Shown here: piece after piece, positions 51,839 through 62,334 of the stretch
Numbering within the stretch: position 1 is the stretch's first letter
Layout of the letters: the number at the start of each line of letters is the position of its first letter
Made by a program: the position numbers and the translations under genes
NCBI GenBank assembly: GCA_016712505.1
Contig: JADJQY010000002.1
Location: 868,001 to 932,000 of the forward strand
Direction of reading: 5' to 3'
DNA length: 64,000 nucleotides
DNA from: Candidatus Eiseniibacteriota bacterium
GTDB taxonomy: Bacteria; Eisenbacteria; RBG-16-71-46; CAIMUX01
Notes under the pieces: model-generated
Databases searched by the model: none
Seen by the model: the letters and a program-made list of their open reading frames with translations, nothing else
Told to the model about the DNA's origin: nothing

Positions 51839-52647
51839 CGGTCACCGCCGTCGCGCGGGGCGTTCGGACCCAGACCGCGCAGTTCGAGCAAGGCGGCTCC
51901 CGGATCCGGGGCGCGCATCAGATGTTCCCCCACCAGGACCCCGTCGAATCCCGCCCGCTCCACGCGCTCGACGTCGGCCCTCGAGCGGATGCCGCTCTCG
52001 GCCAGGCGGGCGCGAGCCTTGGGCAGCCGGGCGAACAGCCGCTCGCTGGTCGCAAGGTCGACCACGAAGGTGGACAGGTCGCGGTTGTTCACCCCCACCA
52101 GTTCGGTTTCCAGTTCGTGCGCGATCTCGCACTCCTCCTCGGCATGGACCTCGAGCAACACGTCCAACCCCAGTTCCCGCGCACAGCTGCGCAACTCCCG
52201 CAGGAGCGGGCGATCATCCACCGCCGCGATCAGGAGGATCGCGTCGGCGCCGAGGGACCGCGCCCAGGCAATCTGGTGGGTCTCGACGAAGAAGTCTTTC
52301 ATCAGGACCGGCAATCCGGCCTCGCGGACCCGCGGAAGCTCGTGCGGCCGGCCGAGGAAATAGTCCTCCTCCGTGACCAGGCTGATGCCGCCGGAGCCGG
52401 CGTCGCGGTACCGCTCGGCCGTCTTCCCGGCATCGGCGTCGAGCTGGATCGGGCCGGCCGAGGGCGAGGCGCGCTTGATCTCGGTGAGAAACCGGATCCC
52501 GCCCGCACCGCGGGCGAGCGAAGCGGCGAGCGAGCGACGGGGTGCGGCGTAGAGCGGCTCGGCCTCCAGCGTGGCCCAGGGGTACTCCCGCGCCAGGCGC
52601 CGCATCCGGATCCGCCGCGCAGCCAGAATGTCGGTGAGAACGCTCAT
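51835..52647 (-). CDS. trpC: Indole-3-glycerol-phosphate synthase
   Basis: 270 residues. The catalytic motifs of the TIM barrel are present: FLTEIKRASPSAGPIQ (Lys and Glu of the active site), VLMKDFFVETHQI, LLEVHAEEECEIA, VGVNNRDLSTF and ESGIRSRADVERV. It closes the indole ring from CdRP. ATG 52647 overlaps trpD by 4 bp and its own stop overlaps trpF. The N-terminal helix typical of full-length TrpC is present. Confidence 0.96.
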   Translation of the reverse strand: MSVLTDILAARRIRMRRLAREYPWATLEAEPLYAAPRRSLAASLARGAGGIRFLTEIKRASPSAGPIQLDADAGKTAERYRDAGSGGISLVTEEDYFLGRPHELPRVREAGLPVLMKDFFVETHQIAWARSLGADAILLIAAVDDRPLLRELRSCARELGLDVLLEVHAEEECEIAHELETELVGVNNRDLSTFVVDLATSERLFARLPKARARLAESGIRSRADVERVERAGFDGVLVGEHLMRAPDPGAALLELRGLGPNAPRDGGDR

Positions 52648-53696
52648 AGCTTCCGGGTCACCTCTCGCAACCGCTCGAGGACCGCGGCCGCATCACCGCG
52701 ATCGAGCGACTCCATGGCGCGCGCGCGCCCCTCTTCAAGCGTCACGGCCCTTCCGGCCACGTGGAGCGCCGCGGCGGCGTTCCGCAGCACCATCTCGCGC
52801 GAAGGCCCCTGCCGCTCGCCGCGCAGCAGTCCGTCGAGCCAGCGCGCGTTGTCGGCCGGATCGCCCCCGGTCAGCTCGCTCTCCGCCGCCAGCCCGCCGG
52901 GCGGGTCGAGCACCTGCAGAGGACCGAGGCGTCCGGCTTCGACCGGAAAGACCGCCGTGGGCGCGTGGAGCGAGATCTCATCGTGTCCGTCTCGTCCGTG
53001 CACCACCCAGGCGCGCTCGCAGCCCAACGCCGCCAGCACCGCGGCCATCTGCTCGGCCTTCTCCTCCGAGAAGACGCCTATCAGCTGCCGCTCGGCTCGC
53101 GCCGGATTGGTCAGGGGACCGAGCAGGTTGAAAATCGTCCGGAGCTTCATCTCCCGTCGCGGACCGATGGCGTGCTTCATCGCCCCGTGGAGCATCGGCG
53201 CGAAGAGGAACGCGAATCCGACCTCGTCCAGACAGGCTCCCATCTGCACCGCGGAGAGGTCGAGCCGCACGCCGAGCGCCTCGAGCACGTCGGCCGAGCC
53301 GGAGCGACTCGAGACCGAACGGTTGCCATGCTTGGCCACGGCCACGCCGGCCCCGGCGGCGACCAGAGCCACCGCCGTCGAGATATTGAACGTCTGGCGC
53401 TGGTCCCCACCGGTGCCGCAGGTATCGAGCAAGGGACGACGTGCGGTGTGGACCGGAGTGGCGAACTCGCGCATCGCTTCCGCCGCGCCGGTCAATTCCT
53501 CGACCGACTCCCCTTTGACCCGCAGCGCCATGAGAAACGCGCCGATCTGCGCCGGCGTGCACGCTCCCGCCATGATCGCCCGCAGCGCGTCACGCGCTTC
53601 GCTCCGTCCCAGGGAGCGCCGATCGGCCAGGGCAGCGAGGGCGGAGAGGAGCGCGGCGTCGGTTGGTTCGCCGACCTGGGACAGGGCGTCGCTCAC
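52644..53696 (-). CDS. trpD: Anthranilate phosphoribosyltransferase
   Basis: 350 residues. Glycosyltransferase family 3 marks are LDTCGTGGDQRQTFNIST (PRPP site), AKHGNRSVSSRSGSADVLEA and LGPLTNPARAERQLIGVF. GTG 53696 follows the trpG stop by 3 bp. No fusion with TrpG is seen, in contrast to enteric bacteria. Confidence 0.96.
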   Translation of the reverse strand: MSDALSQVGEPTDAALLSALAALADRRSLGRSEARDALRAIMAGACTPAQIGAFLMALRVKGESVEELTGAAEAMREFATPVHTARRPLLDTCGTGGDQRQTFNISTAVALVAAGAGVAVAKHGNRSVSSRSGSADVLEALGVRLDLSAVQMGACLDEVGFAFLFAPMLHGAMKHAIGPRREMKLRTIFNLLGPLTNPARAERQLIGVFSEEKAEQMAAVLAALGCERAWVVHGRDGHDEISLHAPTAVFPVEAGRLGPLQVLDPPGGLAAESELTGGDPADNARWLDGLLRGERQGPSREMVLRNAAAALHVAGRAVTLEEGRARAMESLDRGDAAAVLERLREVTRKL

Positions 53697-53699
53697 GCC

Positions 53700-54265
<566 letters not shown>

Positions 54266-54269
<4 letters not shown>

Positions 54270-55840
54270 TGCCCGCTCCTCCCCTTCGCCCCGCGCGGAT
54301 CGGGTGCGGCTTCATCGGCCCCACGGCGCGGAGCCTCGTCGGCCAGCCGGGCGCTCCGGGCGCGGGAAAAACTCTCCAGGCCTTCCACCGCCAACTCGCA
54401 GGCCTTCATCAAGGCGCTCCCCTTTCCCAGGGTCTCGCGGTACTCCGCCTCGGGATCGGAATCGGCGACGATTCCGGCTCCCACTCCCAGGTAGGCCTTG
54501 CCCCCGCGGAAGAGCAGGGTCCGGATGGCAATGCAGGTGTCCATGTTGCCGTGGAAGTCCATGTAGCCGATCGCACCGGCGTAGAGCCCCCGCCGCACCG
54601 GCTCCAGCTCCTCGATGATCTCCATGGCGCGGATCTTCGGCGCGCCGGAGACCGTTCCGGCCGGGAACGCCGCCTCGAGGATCTCCGCATTCGAGACCCC
54701 GGGGCGGAGTTCACCGCGTACGTGCGAAACGAGGTGCATGACGTGGGAGTAGCGCTCGACCTTCATGAACTCGCTCGTCTCCACCGTGCCGAATCGGCTC
54801 ACCCGGCCGAGATCGTTCCGTCCCAGATCGACCAGCATCACATGCTCGGCCCGCTCCTTCTCCGAGGCGGCGAGTTCCGCCTCGAGCAGCTGGTCCTCGA
54901 TCTCCCCTTCGCCCCGTCGCCGTGTCCCGGCGATCGGGCGTGTCTCCACTCGCTCCCCCTGCCGACGGACCAGCGCCTCGGGAGAAGACCCCACGATCGT
55001 GAGGTCGCCCAGGCTGAGGAAGAAGAGGTAGGGGGAAGGATTGATCACCCGCAGCGCGCGATAGACATCGAACGGATCAGCGCCGAATTCCGACTCGAGG
55101 CGGTGCGAAAGCACGACCTGCACGACATCGCCCGCCCGGATGTACTCCTTGGCCCGACGGACCGCCTCCTGGTAGGAGGCAGCCGAGACCGTGCTGGCAA
55201 ACCGTACCGGCGGATGTTGCACCGGAGGTCCGGCCGGAGCCAGCGGGGCCGCGAGACGGCGAACCAGATCCTCGATCCGCGCGGTCGCGCGGTCGTATGC
55301 CTCAGCCGGTCGGTCCCCGGGACGGGCGTTGACCACCACCTTCACGGTGTGGAACTGGTGGTCGAACAGGACCACCGTCTCGAAGAAGACGAAGCGGGTG
55401 TCGGGGAGTCCGAGGTCATCCGCGGTCGTCTCCGGCAGGCGCTCGATCCGGCGCACCATGTCGTAGGCCACGAATCCGACCGCCCCGCCGGCGAGGCGCG
55501 GCAGGCCGGGCAGCAGAGCGCTCCGATGCTCCTTCACCAACTCATCGAGGCGGGCCAGCGGCCGCAGTTCGGTCGAGACCTCCCGCTGGCTGCCGCGCGT
55601 GATCACCACCTCGGAATTGCGGCTCTCGAACACCAGGCTGGGATCGAGCCCGATCATCGAGTAGCGCCCCCAGAGTTCGCCTCCCTCGATGCTCTCGAGC
55701 AACGCGGTGAACTCCCCCGCGGCCAGCTTGCGATAGGCCGACACCGGCGTTTCGAGATCGGCCAGGATCTCCCGATAGACCGGGACCACGGCGAACTCAC
55801 TGGCCAGGCGCACGAACTCCTCGCGCGTCGGACTGATCAT
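54266..55840 (-). CDS. trpE: Anthranilate synthase component I
   Basis: 524 residues. It converts chorismate to anthranilate. The tryptophan-feedback motif LLES is present (TALLESIEGGELWGRYSMIG), followed by the chorismate-binding domain: ETRPIAGTRRRGEGEIED, RAEHVMLVDLGRNDLGRVSR, FPAGTVSGAPKIRAMEIIEE and YAGAIGYMDFHGNMDTCIAI. The ATG overlaps the recN stop (ATGA), so the trp genes are fused onto a housekeeping transcript; no attenuator or leader peptide can fit. Control is likely by feedback rather than attenuation. Confidence 0.97.
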
Positions 55841-57694
55841 CGGACCCTCCTGCCTGTCTGGACTGGTCTACCTGTCGGAGCCGGGCTTCCCTCTCGAGCT
55901 TGCCCCGGGACGGTCTCGGATCTGCTCCGCTTCAACCCCTTCTGGATTCTTGCGCCTTCGGAGTCGTGGGCGTCGCTCTCCGACCCGGCGCCCGCGATCA
56001 GGGCCCGCGCGTGTTCGAGCGCCGCTTCCGAGGCCGCCTCGCCCGAGAGCATGTGCGCGATCTCCGCGACACGTTGCTCCGCGGCGAGCGAGATCACCGC
56101 CGCCGATACCCTGCGGCCCGCCGTTTCCTTCCGCACCGCGAGATGGCGGGTGGCCCGGGCCGCAATCACCGGCAGGTGCGTAACCAGCAGCACCTGCGAG
56201 CGAACGGCAAGCGCTTCCAGATGGGCGGCGACCCGGTTCGCGGTCTCGCCTCCGATGCCGGCGTCGATCTCATCGAACACCCAGGCCGAGCCGCTGCGAG
56301 TGCGCGCCGCGCTCTCCAGGGCGAGCAGAACCCGCGACAACTCCCCGCCCGACGCGATGCGCGCCAGCCCGCCCCAGTTCTCCCCCGGGTGACTCTGGAA
56401 TCGCAGCGTGACGCGATCGATCCCCCCTTCAAGCGGTTCGATCGCCTCGCCATCGACCCGGATCGGATCGCCGTCACCCGCCGCCGCCCGCACCCGATCG
56501 AAACCAAAGGCGAGGGTCGCTCCGGACATGGCCAGAAGCCGGAGCAGCTCGCTGGCCCGCTTGCCCAGCGCCTCTCCCGCCTCCCGCCGGCGCTTCGCCA
56601 GATTCGCGCCGACCCGTCCCAGGGTGACCCGCGCCTCCTCGAGGGCGCGCTCGGCGAGCAGTTCCTCGTCGCCCAGCGCCTCGAGCCGCTCCAGGCGCTC
56701 CTCCACCCGCGCCAGGTGCGAGAGGATCGCGTCCTCGTCTCCGCCGTACTTCTTGCGCAGACGGTCGAGTTGACGAAGCCGCTCCTCCAGATCGAGCGGA
56801 TCGACCGGTTCCTCCTCCGCGACCTCGAGCAGGCGCGCGACCGCGCGCGCCGCCTCGCGTAACGCGATGATCCGCTCCTGGAGCTCCCGGAGGCTCTCCC
56901 AGCGCCCCATCAGGGAGCTCGACCGCGCGAAAGCGATGGGCCAGGGTTTCGAGGTGATCGAGGACCGAGCCCTCTTCGCGGGCGATGCGCGCACGTGTCT
57001 CTTCGAGCAGCGCGGTCGAAGCCTGGCGCACCCGTTCCTGTCGAAGCCGATCGGCGAGTTCCTCGCGCTCGGAGGGGCGGACGTTCGCGGCGCGGATCTC
57101 CTCCCGCTGGAAGCGCAGCCAATCCTCCTCGCGGCGGAGGGCGGCCGCTTCCTCGCGCAGCTCGCGCCGGCGGTCCTCCGCCCGCTTCCAGTTGTGCCGC
57201 TCCTCCCGGTAGCTCTGTGCCTCGGCCGTGGTCCCGGCTTCGCGATCGAGGAGCGCCTCCAGCACGGCCGAGCTCTCCAGATCGCGTGCGTCCCCCTGGC
57301 AAACCAATCGGAGCAGGTAGGGAGCCCAGGCCCTCAGATCCGAAACCAGCACGCTCCGGCCATTGGCAAAGGTGCGACTCCGACCGTCACGCGACAGCTC
57401 CCGCCGGAGCGCGAGGAGATGCGACTCATCGAGGCGCACGCCTGAGTCCTCGAGCTGACGGAGGAAGGTCTGGGGGGATGAACCCAGGTCGAAGATCGCC
57501 TCCACGCTCAGACGCTCGGCCCCCGGTCGGATCCACTCGGCCGAGGCGCGCCCTCCGGCGATCAGGCCGAGGGCATCGATCAAGATCGACTTGCCCGCCC
57601 CGGTCTCCCCGGTCAGGACGTTGAGCCCGGGGCCGAACTCCAAAGCGGCGGCGTCGAAGAGCACGAACTCCTCGAGGGCCAGACGTTGGAGCAT
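55837..57694 (-). CDS. recN: DNA repair protein RecN, frameshifted
   Basis: SMC-like ATPase of double-strand-break repair, about 618 residues if repaired. The first frame (ATG 57694) gives MLQRLALEEFVLFDAAALEF and Walker A GETGAGKSILIDALGLIAGG, then the N-terminal coiled coil to AHRFRAVELPDG. The remainder lies in another frame from RWESLRELQERIIALREAAR to the end and contains the signature IASGGELSRVLLALE and Walker B AWVFDEIDAGIGG. The join is at the C4 run 56905-56908 on plus (one base too many, or two missing). The rest is fully conserved, so a sequencing error is favoured over a real break. Confidence 0.9.
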
Positions 57695-57770
57695 CGATCG
57701 TCTCTCCCTTCCGCCCGTGGCAGGACCAACCTGGGCGCAGCCTCGGACCCCGCCGCTTGCGGCCGACCGA

Positions 57771-58628
57771 TCAGGCGCCTCCCCAGCGCAGCTTGGTGCG
57801 AAGGACCTCGTAGAAGGACCGATTCTCGACCAGGACGAAGAGGATGGGTCGACCCGCCCGACGCACGCGGATCGTTCGATCCGTGCCCAATTCTAGCATG
57901 AGCTGTCCGTCGACGGCCAAGTGGACCGCCTCGTTGTCGGCCCGGAACCGGATCTCCATCGTCTCCCGGGCGGGGAACAGGAGCGGCCGGATCGAAAGGG
58001 TATGTGGACAGATAGGGGTGGCGATCAGCGCCTCCAGGGTCGGCTGGACGATCGGGCCGCCGGCCGACAGCGAGTAGGCGGTCGACCCAGTCGGGGTGGA
58101 GACGATCAGGCCGTCGCCGCGGAAGTGGCCGAGTTCGGTCCCGGCCAGGCGGGTTTCGATGTAGATGGCACGACCACTCGACTCGCGGAGCACGACGTCG
58201 TTGAGCGCATGCACGCGCTCCACTTCGCGGTCATGCTCGTCGTGGACCGTGGCGGTGAGCATCATGCGCGGCTCGATCCGGTACTCTCCGGCCAGCACCT
58301 TCTCCATCGACGGGATCATGTTGCCCACGGTGACGTCGGCGAGAAAGCCGAGGGTGCCGAAATTGACGCCGAGAATCGGGACGCGAGCCGGATAGACCAG
58401 ACGGGCGGCCGAGAGGAGAGTGCCGTCGCCGCCGAGCACGACCATCAGGTCGGCGCCATCGAGCAGTTCTTTCCGCTCCATCGCCTCGACCTTCATCTTG
58501 ATGCGCGGGACGTGGTCGCTGGGGACCCTCACCTCGAGCCCCCGCCGCGTCAGCCAGGAGACCAGCTTCTCCAGCGCCCGCATGCAATCGGGTTTCTGCA
58601 GGTTCGGGTAGATCGCGATCCGCTTCAC
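57771..58628 (-). CDS. nadK: NAD kinase
   Basis: 285 residues. NadK makes NADP+ from NAD+. The diagnostic GGDGT lies in VVLGGDGTLLSAARL, followed by ILGVNFGTLGFLADV, the NE/D motif in HALNDVVLRE and the long glycine loop STPTGSTAYSLSAGGPIV. It lies between recN (76 bp) and ispA (25 bp) in the housekeeping run, as in many genomes. Confidence 0.96.
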   Translation of the reverse strand: MKRIAIYPNLQKPDCMRALEKLVSWLTRRGLEVRVPSDHVPRIKMKVEAMERKELLDGADLMVVLGGDGTLLSAARLVYPARVPILGVNFGTLGFLADVTVGNMIPSMEKVLAGEYRIEPRMMLTATVHDEHDREVERVHALNDVVLRESSGRAIYIETRLAGTELGHFRGDGLIVSTPTGSTAYSLSAGGPIVQPTLEALIATPICPHTLSIRPLLFPARETMEIRFRADNEAVHLAVDGQLMLELGTDRTIRVRRAGRPILFVLVENRSFYEVLRTKLRWGGA

Positions 58629-58653
58629 GCCCCCCTCCTGGTGGGTGGGTAGG

Positions 58654-59613
58654 TCACGCCAGCGCCGGTCCGGACCAATCGACCGGAAGTCGCCCGACCA
58701 CGGTCTGGACCAGTCCCTCGTACAGATCGGGGGTCACTACCCCGCGGCGCCGCGCGGGGATCGATCGTCGACTCGACTGCACCAGTCCCCGCAGGCGGTC
58801 CCGCGACTTTGCCGCGCCCAGGATGGACGGGTAGGTCGCCTTCCCCTTCGCTCGGTCTCCGCCCCGGCGCCGACCGAGCGCGGCATAGGACCCCACCTCG
58901 TTCAGGATGTCGTCGACCACCTGGAAGAGAAGCCCGAACTCGTCTCCGAAGCGGGCCAACTCGGCCCGGTGGGCCGCCTCGACGCCGTTCAAGATCGCTC
59001 CCGAAACCAAGGAGGCGCGGAGCAGGGCTGCAGTCTTCCGCGCGTGCATCCGGCGGAGCAGCGCCTCGGAGATCTTCTTTCCCTCCGATTCGAGGTCGTC
59101 GACCTGGCCGCCGATCACGCCGAAGGTGCCCACCGCGGCGGTAATCTCGTGCAGCACATCGAGGCGTAACTCGGCCGAGACCGGGAGCGTGCTCATCACC
59201 TCGAAGGCAAGCACCTGCAGTGCGTCGCCGGCCAGAACCGCGATCGCCTCGCCGAACTTCCGGTGGGTCGAGAGTCTGCCCCGGCGGAAATCGTCGTCGT
59301 CCATGCAGGGAAGGTCGTCGTGGATCAACGAGAAGGTGTGGATCAGCTCGATCGCGGCTCCCAGATCCGCGGCCACCTTCCCCCTTCCGCCGGCGCTGCG
59401 ATAGCCCAACACCGCCATGGCCGGGCGCACCCGCTTCCCACCGGGGAAGACGGCGTAGCGCAGGGCGCGGTGAAGTCGCTTCGGCGCGAGCGAGGCGGGA
59501 GGCAGGATTCGATCGAGCGCCGCGTCGATCGCGATCCCCTCGCGTTCCAGCCAGCCGGACCAGAGCGGGATCAACGAAAGATCGGGGCTCACCGCCGGTT
59601 CAGCGCGCCGCAT
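58654..59613 (-). CDS. ispA: Polyprenyl (farnesyl/geranylgeranyl) diphosphate synthase
   Basis: 319 residues of the all-alpha trans-prenyltransferase fold. The first aspartate-rich motif is LIHDDLPCMDDDDFRRG, followed by THRKFGEAIAVLAGDALQ. The second motif reads QVVDDILNEVG, where most IspA enzymes have DDILD, so the fifth position is Asn. KGKATYPSILG closes the site. The four-residue insertion in the first motif marks the bacterial FPP type. The ATG overlaps xseB by 14 bp, the standard xseB-ispA arrangement. Confidence 0.93.
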   Translation of the reverse strand: MRRAEPAVSPDLSLIPLWSGWLEREGIAIDAALDRILPPASLAPKRLHRALRYAVFPGGKRVRPAMAVLGYRSAGGRGKVAADLGAAIELIHTFSLIHDDLPCMDDDDFRRGRLSTHRKFGEAIAVLAGDALQVLAFEVMSTLPVSAELRLDVLHEITAAVGTFGVIGGQVDDLESEGKKISEALLRRMHARKTAALLRASLVSGAILNGVEAAHRAELARFGDEFGLLFQVVDDILNEVGSYAALGRRRGGDRAKGKATYPSILGAAKSRDRLRGLVQSSRRSIPARRRGVVTPDLYEGLVQTVVGRLPVDWSGPALA

Positions 59614-59896
59614 CGTCGCCCTCGGAACGAATCGAATCGAGCACGTCGCTCTCGGTTTCGCGCAGTTCGCCGTCGGCCTGACGCAAGACCGCCTTCACCT
59701 TGAGCTCTGCGCTGTCGAGCAGCTCTCCGAGCACCTTCACCAACGCCTGGCCTTCCTCGAAACGGGCGATCGATTCCTCCAACGGGAGATCGCCGCTCTC
59801 CAATTCGCGCACCAATCCCTCGAGGCGGGTCATCGCCTCCTCGAACTTGGGTGCCACGGCCTTCGCTCCCGCGGCGGCCGATTGATCCTTCTTCAT
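59600..59896 (-). CDS. xseB: Exodeoxyribonuclease VII small subunit
   Basis: 98 residues. FEEAMTRLEGLVRELESGDL and LPLEESIARFEEGQALVK are the invariant helical segments. It binds the large subunit encoded directly upstream, with which it overlaps by 4 bp. The acidic C-terminal tail (ELRETESDVLDSIRSEGDD) is longer than usual. Confidence 0.96.
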   Translation of the reverse strand: MKKDQSAAAGAKAVAPKFEEAMTRLEGLVRELESGDLPLEESIARFEEGQALVKVLGELLDSAELKVKAVLRQADGELRETESDVLDSIRSEGDDAAR

Positions 59897-61314
59897 TCCT
59901 GCTCGCCCTTCCCCATTCCGGCCTCGCCGGTCGAGGTGGCCGGTCGCTCGACCGTCCCCTTCCCGGTTGGACCCGCGTGCAGTTCACTCGACTCCACCCG
60001 ACATTGCAAGCGCCCCTGCGCCAAGGTGACCTCCAGACCATCGCCGGTTCGCGCGTCGCTCGCAAGCCGAACGATGCCGCGATCCGCAGACCGTCGCACG
60101 ATGCTGTAGCCGCGCCCGAGCACGCGCATCGGGCTGAGCGCCTCGAGCCGGGCCGCGGCGAGTTCGGTCCGGGTGTGGACCCGGCGCAACCGCTCCTCGA
60201 CCCGCCGTTCCAGCCGCCCGGCCAACTGGGTGACGCCGGCGCGAGCGCGGCCGACCGCCTCCGCGGGGTGCACCTGGGTCAGCCGCCGCTCCAGGGCGCG
60301 CAGTCGCTGCCGCGACCGGTCGGTCGGCGCGGCCAGGGCGCTCCGCAGCCGATCGGCAACCCGGTCGAGGTCGAGACGGCCCCGCCGGATCAGCTCCTCC
60401 GGAAACCGCAGCCCACGGGCCAGACGCGCCCGATCGAAGCGATGATGGGCCCGCTCGAGCCGGCGCGCGAGACCCAGCCGCAGACCGCGTCCGTCCCGGG
60501 CCAGGCGTCGGCGGATTTCCTCCTGGTCGGGAACCGCCATCTCCGCCGCATGGGTCGGAGTCGCCGCGCGGGCGTCGGCCACGAAGTCGCAGATCGTGAA
60601 GTCCACCTCATGCCCCACCGCCGAAATGACCGGCAGGCGCGACGCGTGGACCGCGCGAGCCAGTGGCTCCTCGTTGAAGGCCCAGAGATCCTCGAGCGAG
60701 CCGCCGCCTCGTCCAACCACCACCAGGTCGAGATCAGGCAGCGCGTTCAAGTCGCGCACCGCCTGGGCAAGCTCGAGCGCGGCCCCGGGGCCTTGCACCG
60801 CGGCGGGACGGAGCACCACCTCGACCGCCGGCCAGCGACGCCCGAGGATCCGGAGCATGTCGCGCAAGGCGGCCCCGCTCGACGAGGTCACGATCCCGAT
60901 CCTCCGCGGGAACGCCGGGAGCGGGCGCTTGCGCGCCGGATCGAACAGCCCCTCCGCTTCCAGCTGCCGCTTCAGGGCCAGAAACGCGGACTGAAGGGCC
61001 CCCTCGCCATCGGGCATCAGTTGCTGGACGTTCAACTGATAGGTGCCGCGGGGCTCGTAGACCGAGATCTGCCCGAAGGCGCGGATACGCATCCCTTCCT
61101 GCGGACGGTGCGGCAGGCGGCGGAGGGTGGTTGCCCAGAGCGTGCATGCGATGACCGCCCGCTCGTCCTTGAGGTTGAAGTAGGCATGGCCGCTCGAGGG
61201 GTGAACCTTGAGGCTCGACACCTCTCCGCTCACCCAGACGCGGTCGATCTCGGTCTCGAGCAGCTCCTTGATCCGCCGCGTGATCTCGAAGACGGAGAAT
61301 ACCGTCGCGCTCAC
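59893..61314 (-). CDS. xseA: Exodeoxyribonuclease VII large subunit
   Basis: 473 residues. The N-terminal OB fold (VSGEVSSLKVHPSSGHAYFN) binds single-stranded DNA. The catalytic domain has RRIGIVTSSSGAALRDMLRI, VVGRGGGSLEDLWAFNEEPL, SAVGHEVDFTICDFVADARA and a long helical arm. The C-terminus (LGRGYSIVRR) is conserved. It overlaps folD (start side) and xseB (stop side) by 4 bp each. Confidence 0.96.
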   Translation of the reverse strand: MSATVFSVFEITRRIKELLETEIDRVWVSGEVSSLKVHPSSGHAYFNLKDERAVIACTLWATTLRRLPHRPQEGMRIRAFGQISVYEPRGTYQLNVQQLMPDGEGALQSAFLALKRQLEAEGLFDPARKRPLPAFPRRIGIVTSSSGAALRDMLRILGRRWPAVEVVLRPAAVQGPGAALELAQAVRDLNALPDLDLVVVGRGGGSLEDLWAFNEEPLARAVHASRLPVISAVGHEVDFTICDFVADARAATPTHAAEMAVPDQEEIRRRLARDGRGLRLGLARRLERAHHRFDRARLARGLRFPEELIRRGRLDLDRVADRLRSALAAPTDRSRQRLRALERRLTQVHPAEAVGRARAGVTQLAGRLERRVEERLRRVHTRTELAAARLEALSPMRVLGRGYSIVRRSADRGIVRLASDARTGDGLEVTLAQGRLQCRVESSELHAGPTGKGTVERPATSTGEAGMGKGEQE

Positions 61315-62228
61315 GCCCGACCCGCGGCGATCGCATCCTCCCAGATCGGACGCGCGGGCAAGCCGCGCCGGCGCTCGAAAGCGAGCAGAGTGTTGGCCAG
61401 CAGCATCACCACGGTGAGCGGACCGACTCCCCCCGGCACCGGGCTCAGCCAGCCGGCGACGTCCGACACTCCCGCGGCATCGACGTCTCCGCAGAGACGG
61501 GAGCCGCTGGGCCGCGACGGATCGTCGATCCGGTGAATGCCCACATCCACCACCGCGGAGCCCGGCTTGATCCAGTTCGCCTTTACCGCCATCGGCTGCC
61601 CCATCGCCGCGACCAGGATATCCGCCTCCCGGCAGAGACCGTCCAGGTTCCGGCTTCGACTGTGGGCGACGGTGACCGTGGCGTCGGCCCAGGGGGCCTT
61701 GAGGCTGAGCAGCACGGAGAGAGGGCGCCCGACGATCGAGGACCGACCGAGCACCACCACGTGCCGGCCCGCCACCTCGACCCCATTGCGATTCAGCAAC
61801 GCCACCACTCCGAGCGGGGTGCAGGGAACGAGGTTGGGCCGGGCCAGAGTGAGCGCCCCCTGGTTCGCCGGGGTGAGCCCGTCGACATCCTTGCCCGGAT
61901 CGATCGCCTCCATGACGGCCTCCGAGCGGATCTGCCCCGGGAGCGGAAGCTGCACCAGGATGCCGTCAACCGAAGGATCCGCATTGCTCTCGGCGATGCG
62001 GGTCAGGAGATCGGACTCGGTCGTCTGCTCCGGCAGCACGACCACTTCGGAGCGGATTCCGACCTCGAGTGAGGACTTTTCCTTGTTGCGGACGTAGACC
62101 ACCGAGGCAGGATCCTCCCCCACGCGGAAGAGGCGGAGTCCGGGCTTTTCCGCCCGGGTTGCGATGCGCTCGGCGAGAAGCGCGCGGATCTCTGCGGCGA
62201 GTTGCTTTCCATCGAGCGGCTTGGCCAT
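61311..62228 (-). CDS. folD: Bifunctional methylenetetrahydrofolate dehydrogenase/cyclohydrolase
   Basis: 305 residues. The catalytic lysine lies in VYVRNKEKSSLEVGI (YxxxK) and the folate site in VDGILVQLPLPG. The NADP loop is VLGRSSIVGRP, and GGVGPLTVVMLLANTL is the C-terminal signature. ATG 62228 (MAKPLDG) has GGAGG seven bases upstream and is preferred to TTG two codons earlier. It interconverts one-carbon units and supplies gcvT-type folate flux. Confidence 0.96.
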   Translation of the reverse strand: MAKPLDGKQLAAEIRALLAERIATRAEKPGLRLFRVGEDPASVVYVRNKEKSSLEVGIRSEVVVLPEQTTESDLLTRIAESNADPSVDGILVQLPLPGQIRSEAVMEAIDPGKDVDGLTPANQGALTLARPNLVPCTPLGVVALLNRNGVEVAGRHVVVLGRSSIVGRPLSVLLSLKAPWADATVTVAHSRSRNLDGLCREADILVAAMGQPMAVKANWIKPGSAVVDVGIHRIDDPSRPSGSRLCGDVDAAGVSDVAGWLSPVPGGVGPLTVVMLLANTLLAFERRRGLPARPIWEDAIAAGRA

Positions 62229-62334
62229 TTTCAATCCTCCGGATTGCCCATCGCCCGGCCCCGAGATCCTCGGTCACCGGCGTGCATCGGCCGGGGCCGA
62301 CCGGTCAACCAAGGGACACGGTCCGGTGATCGGC

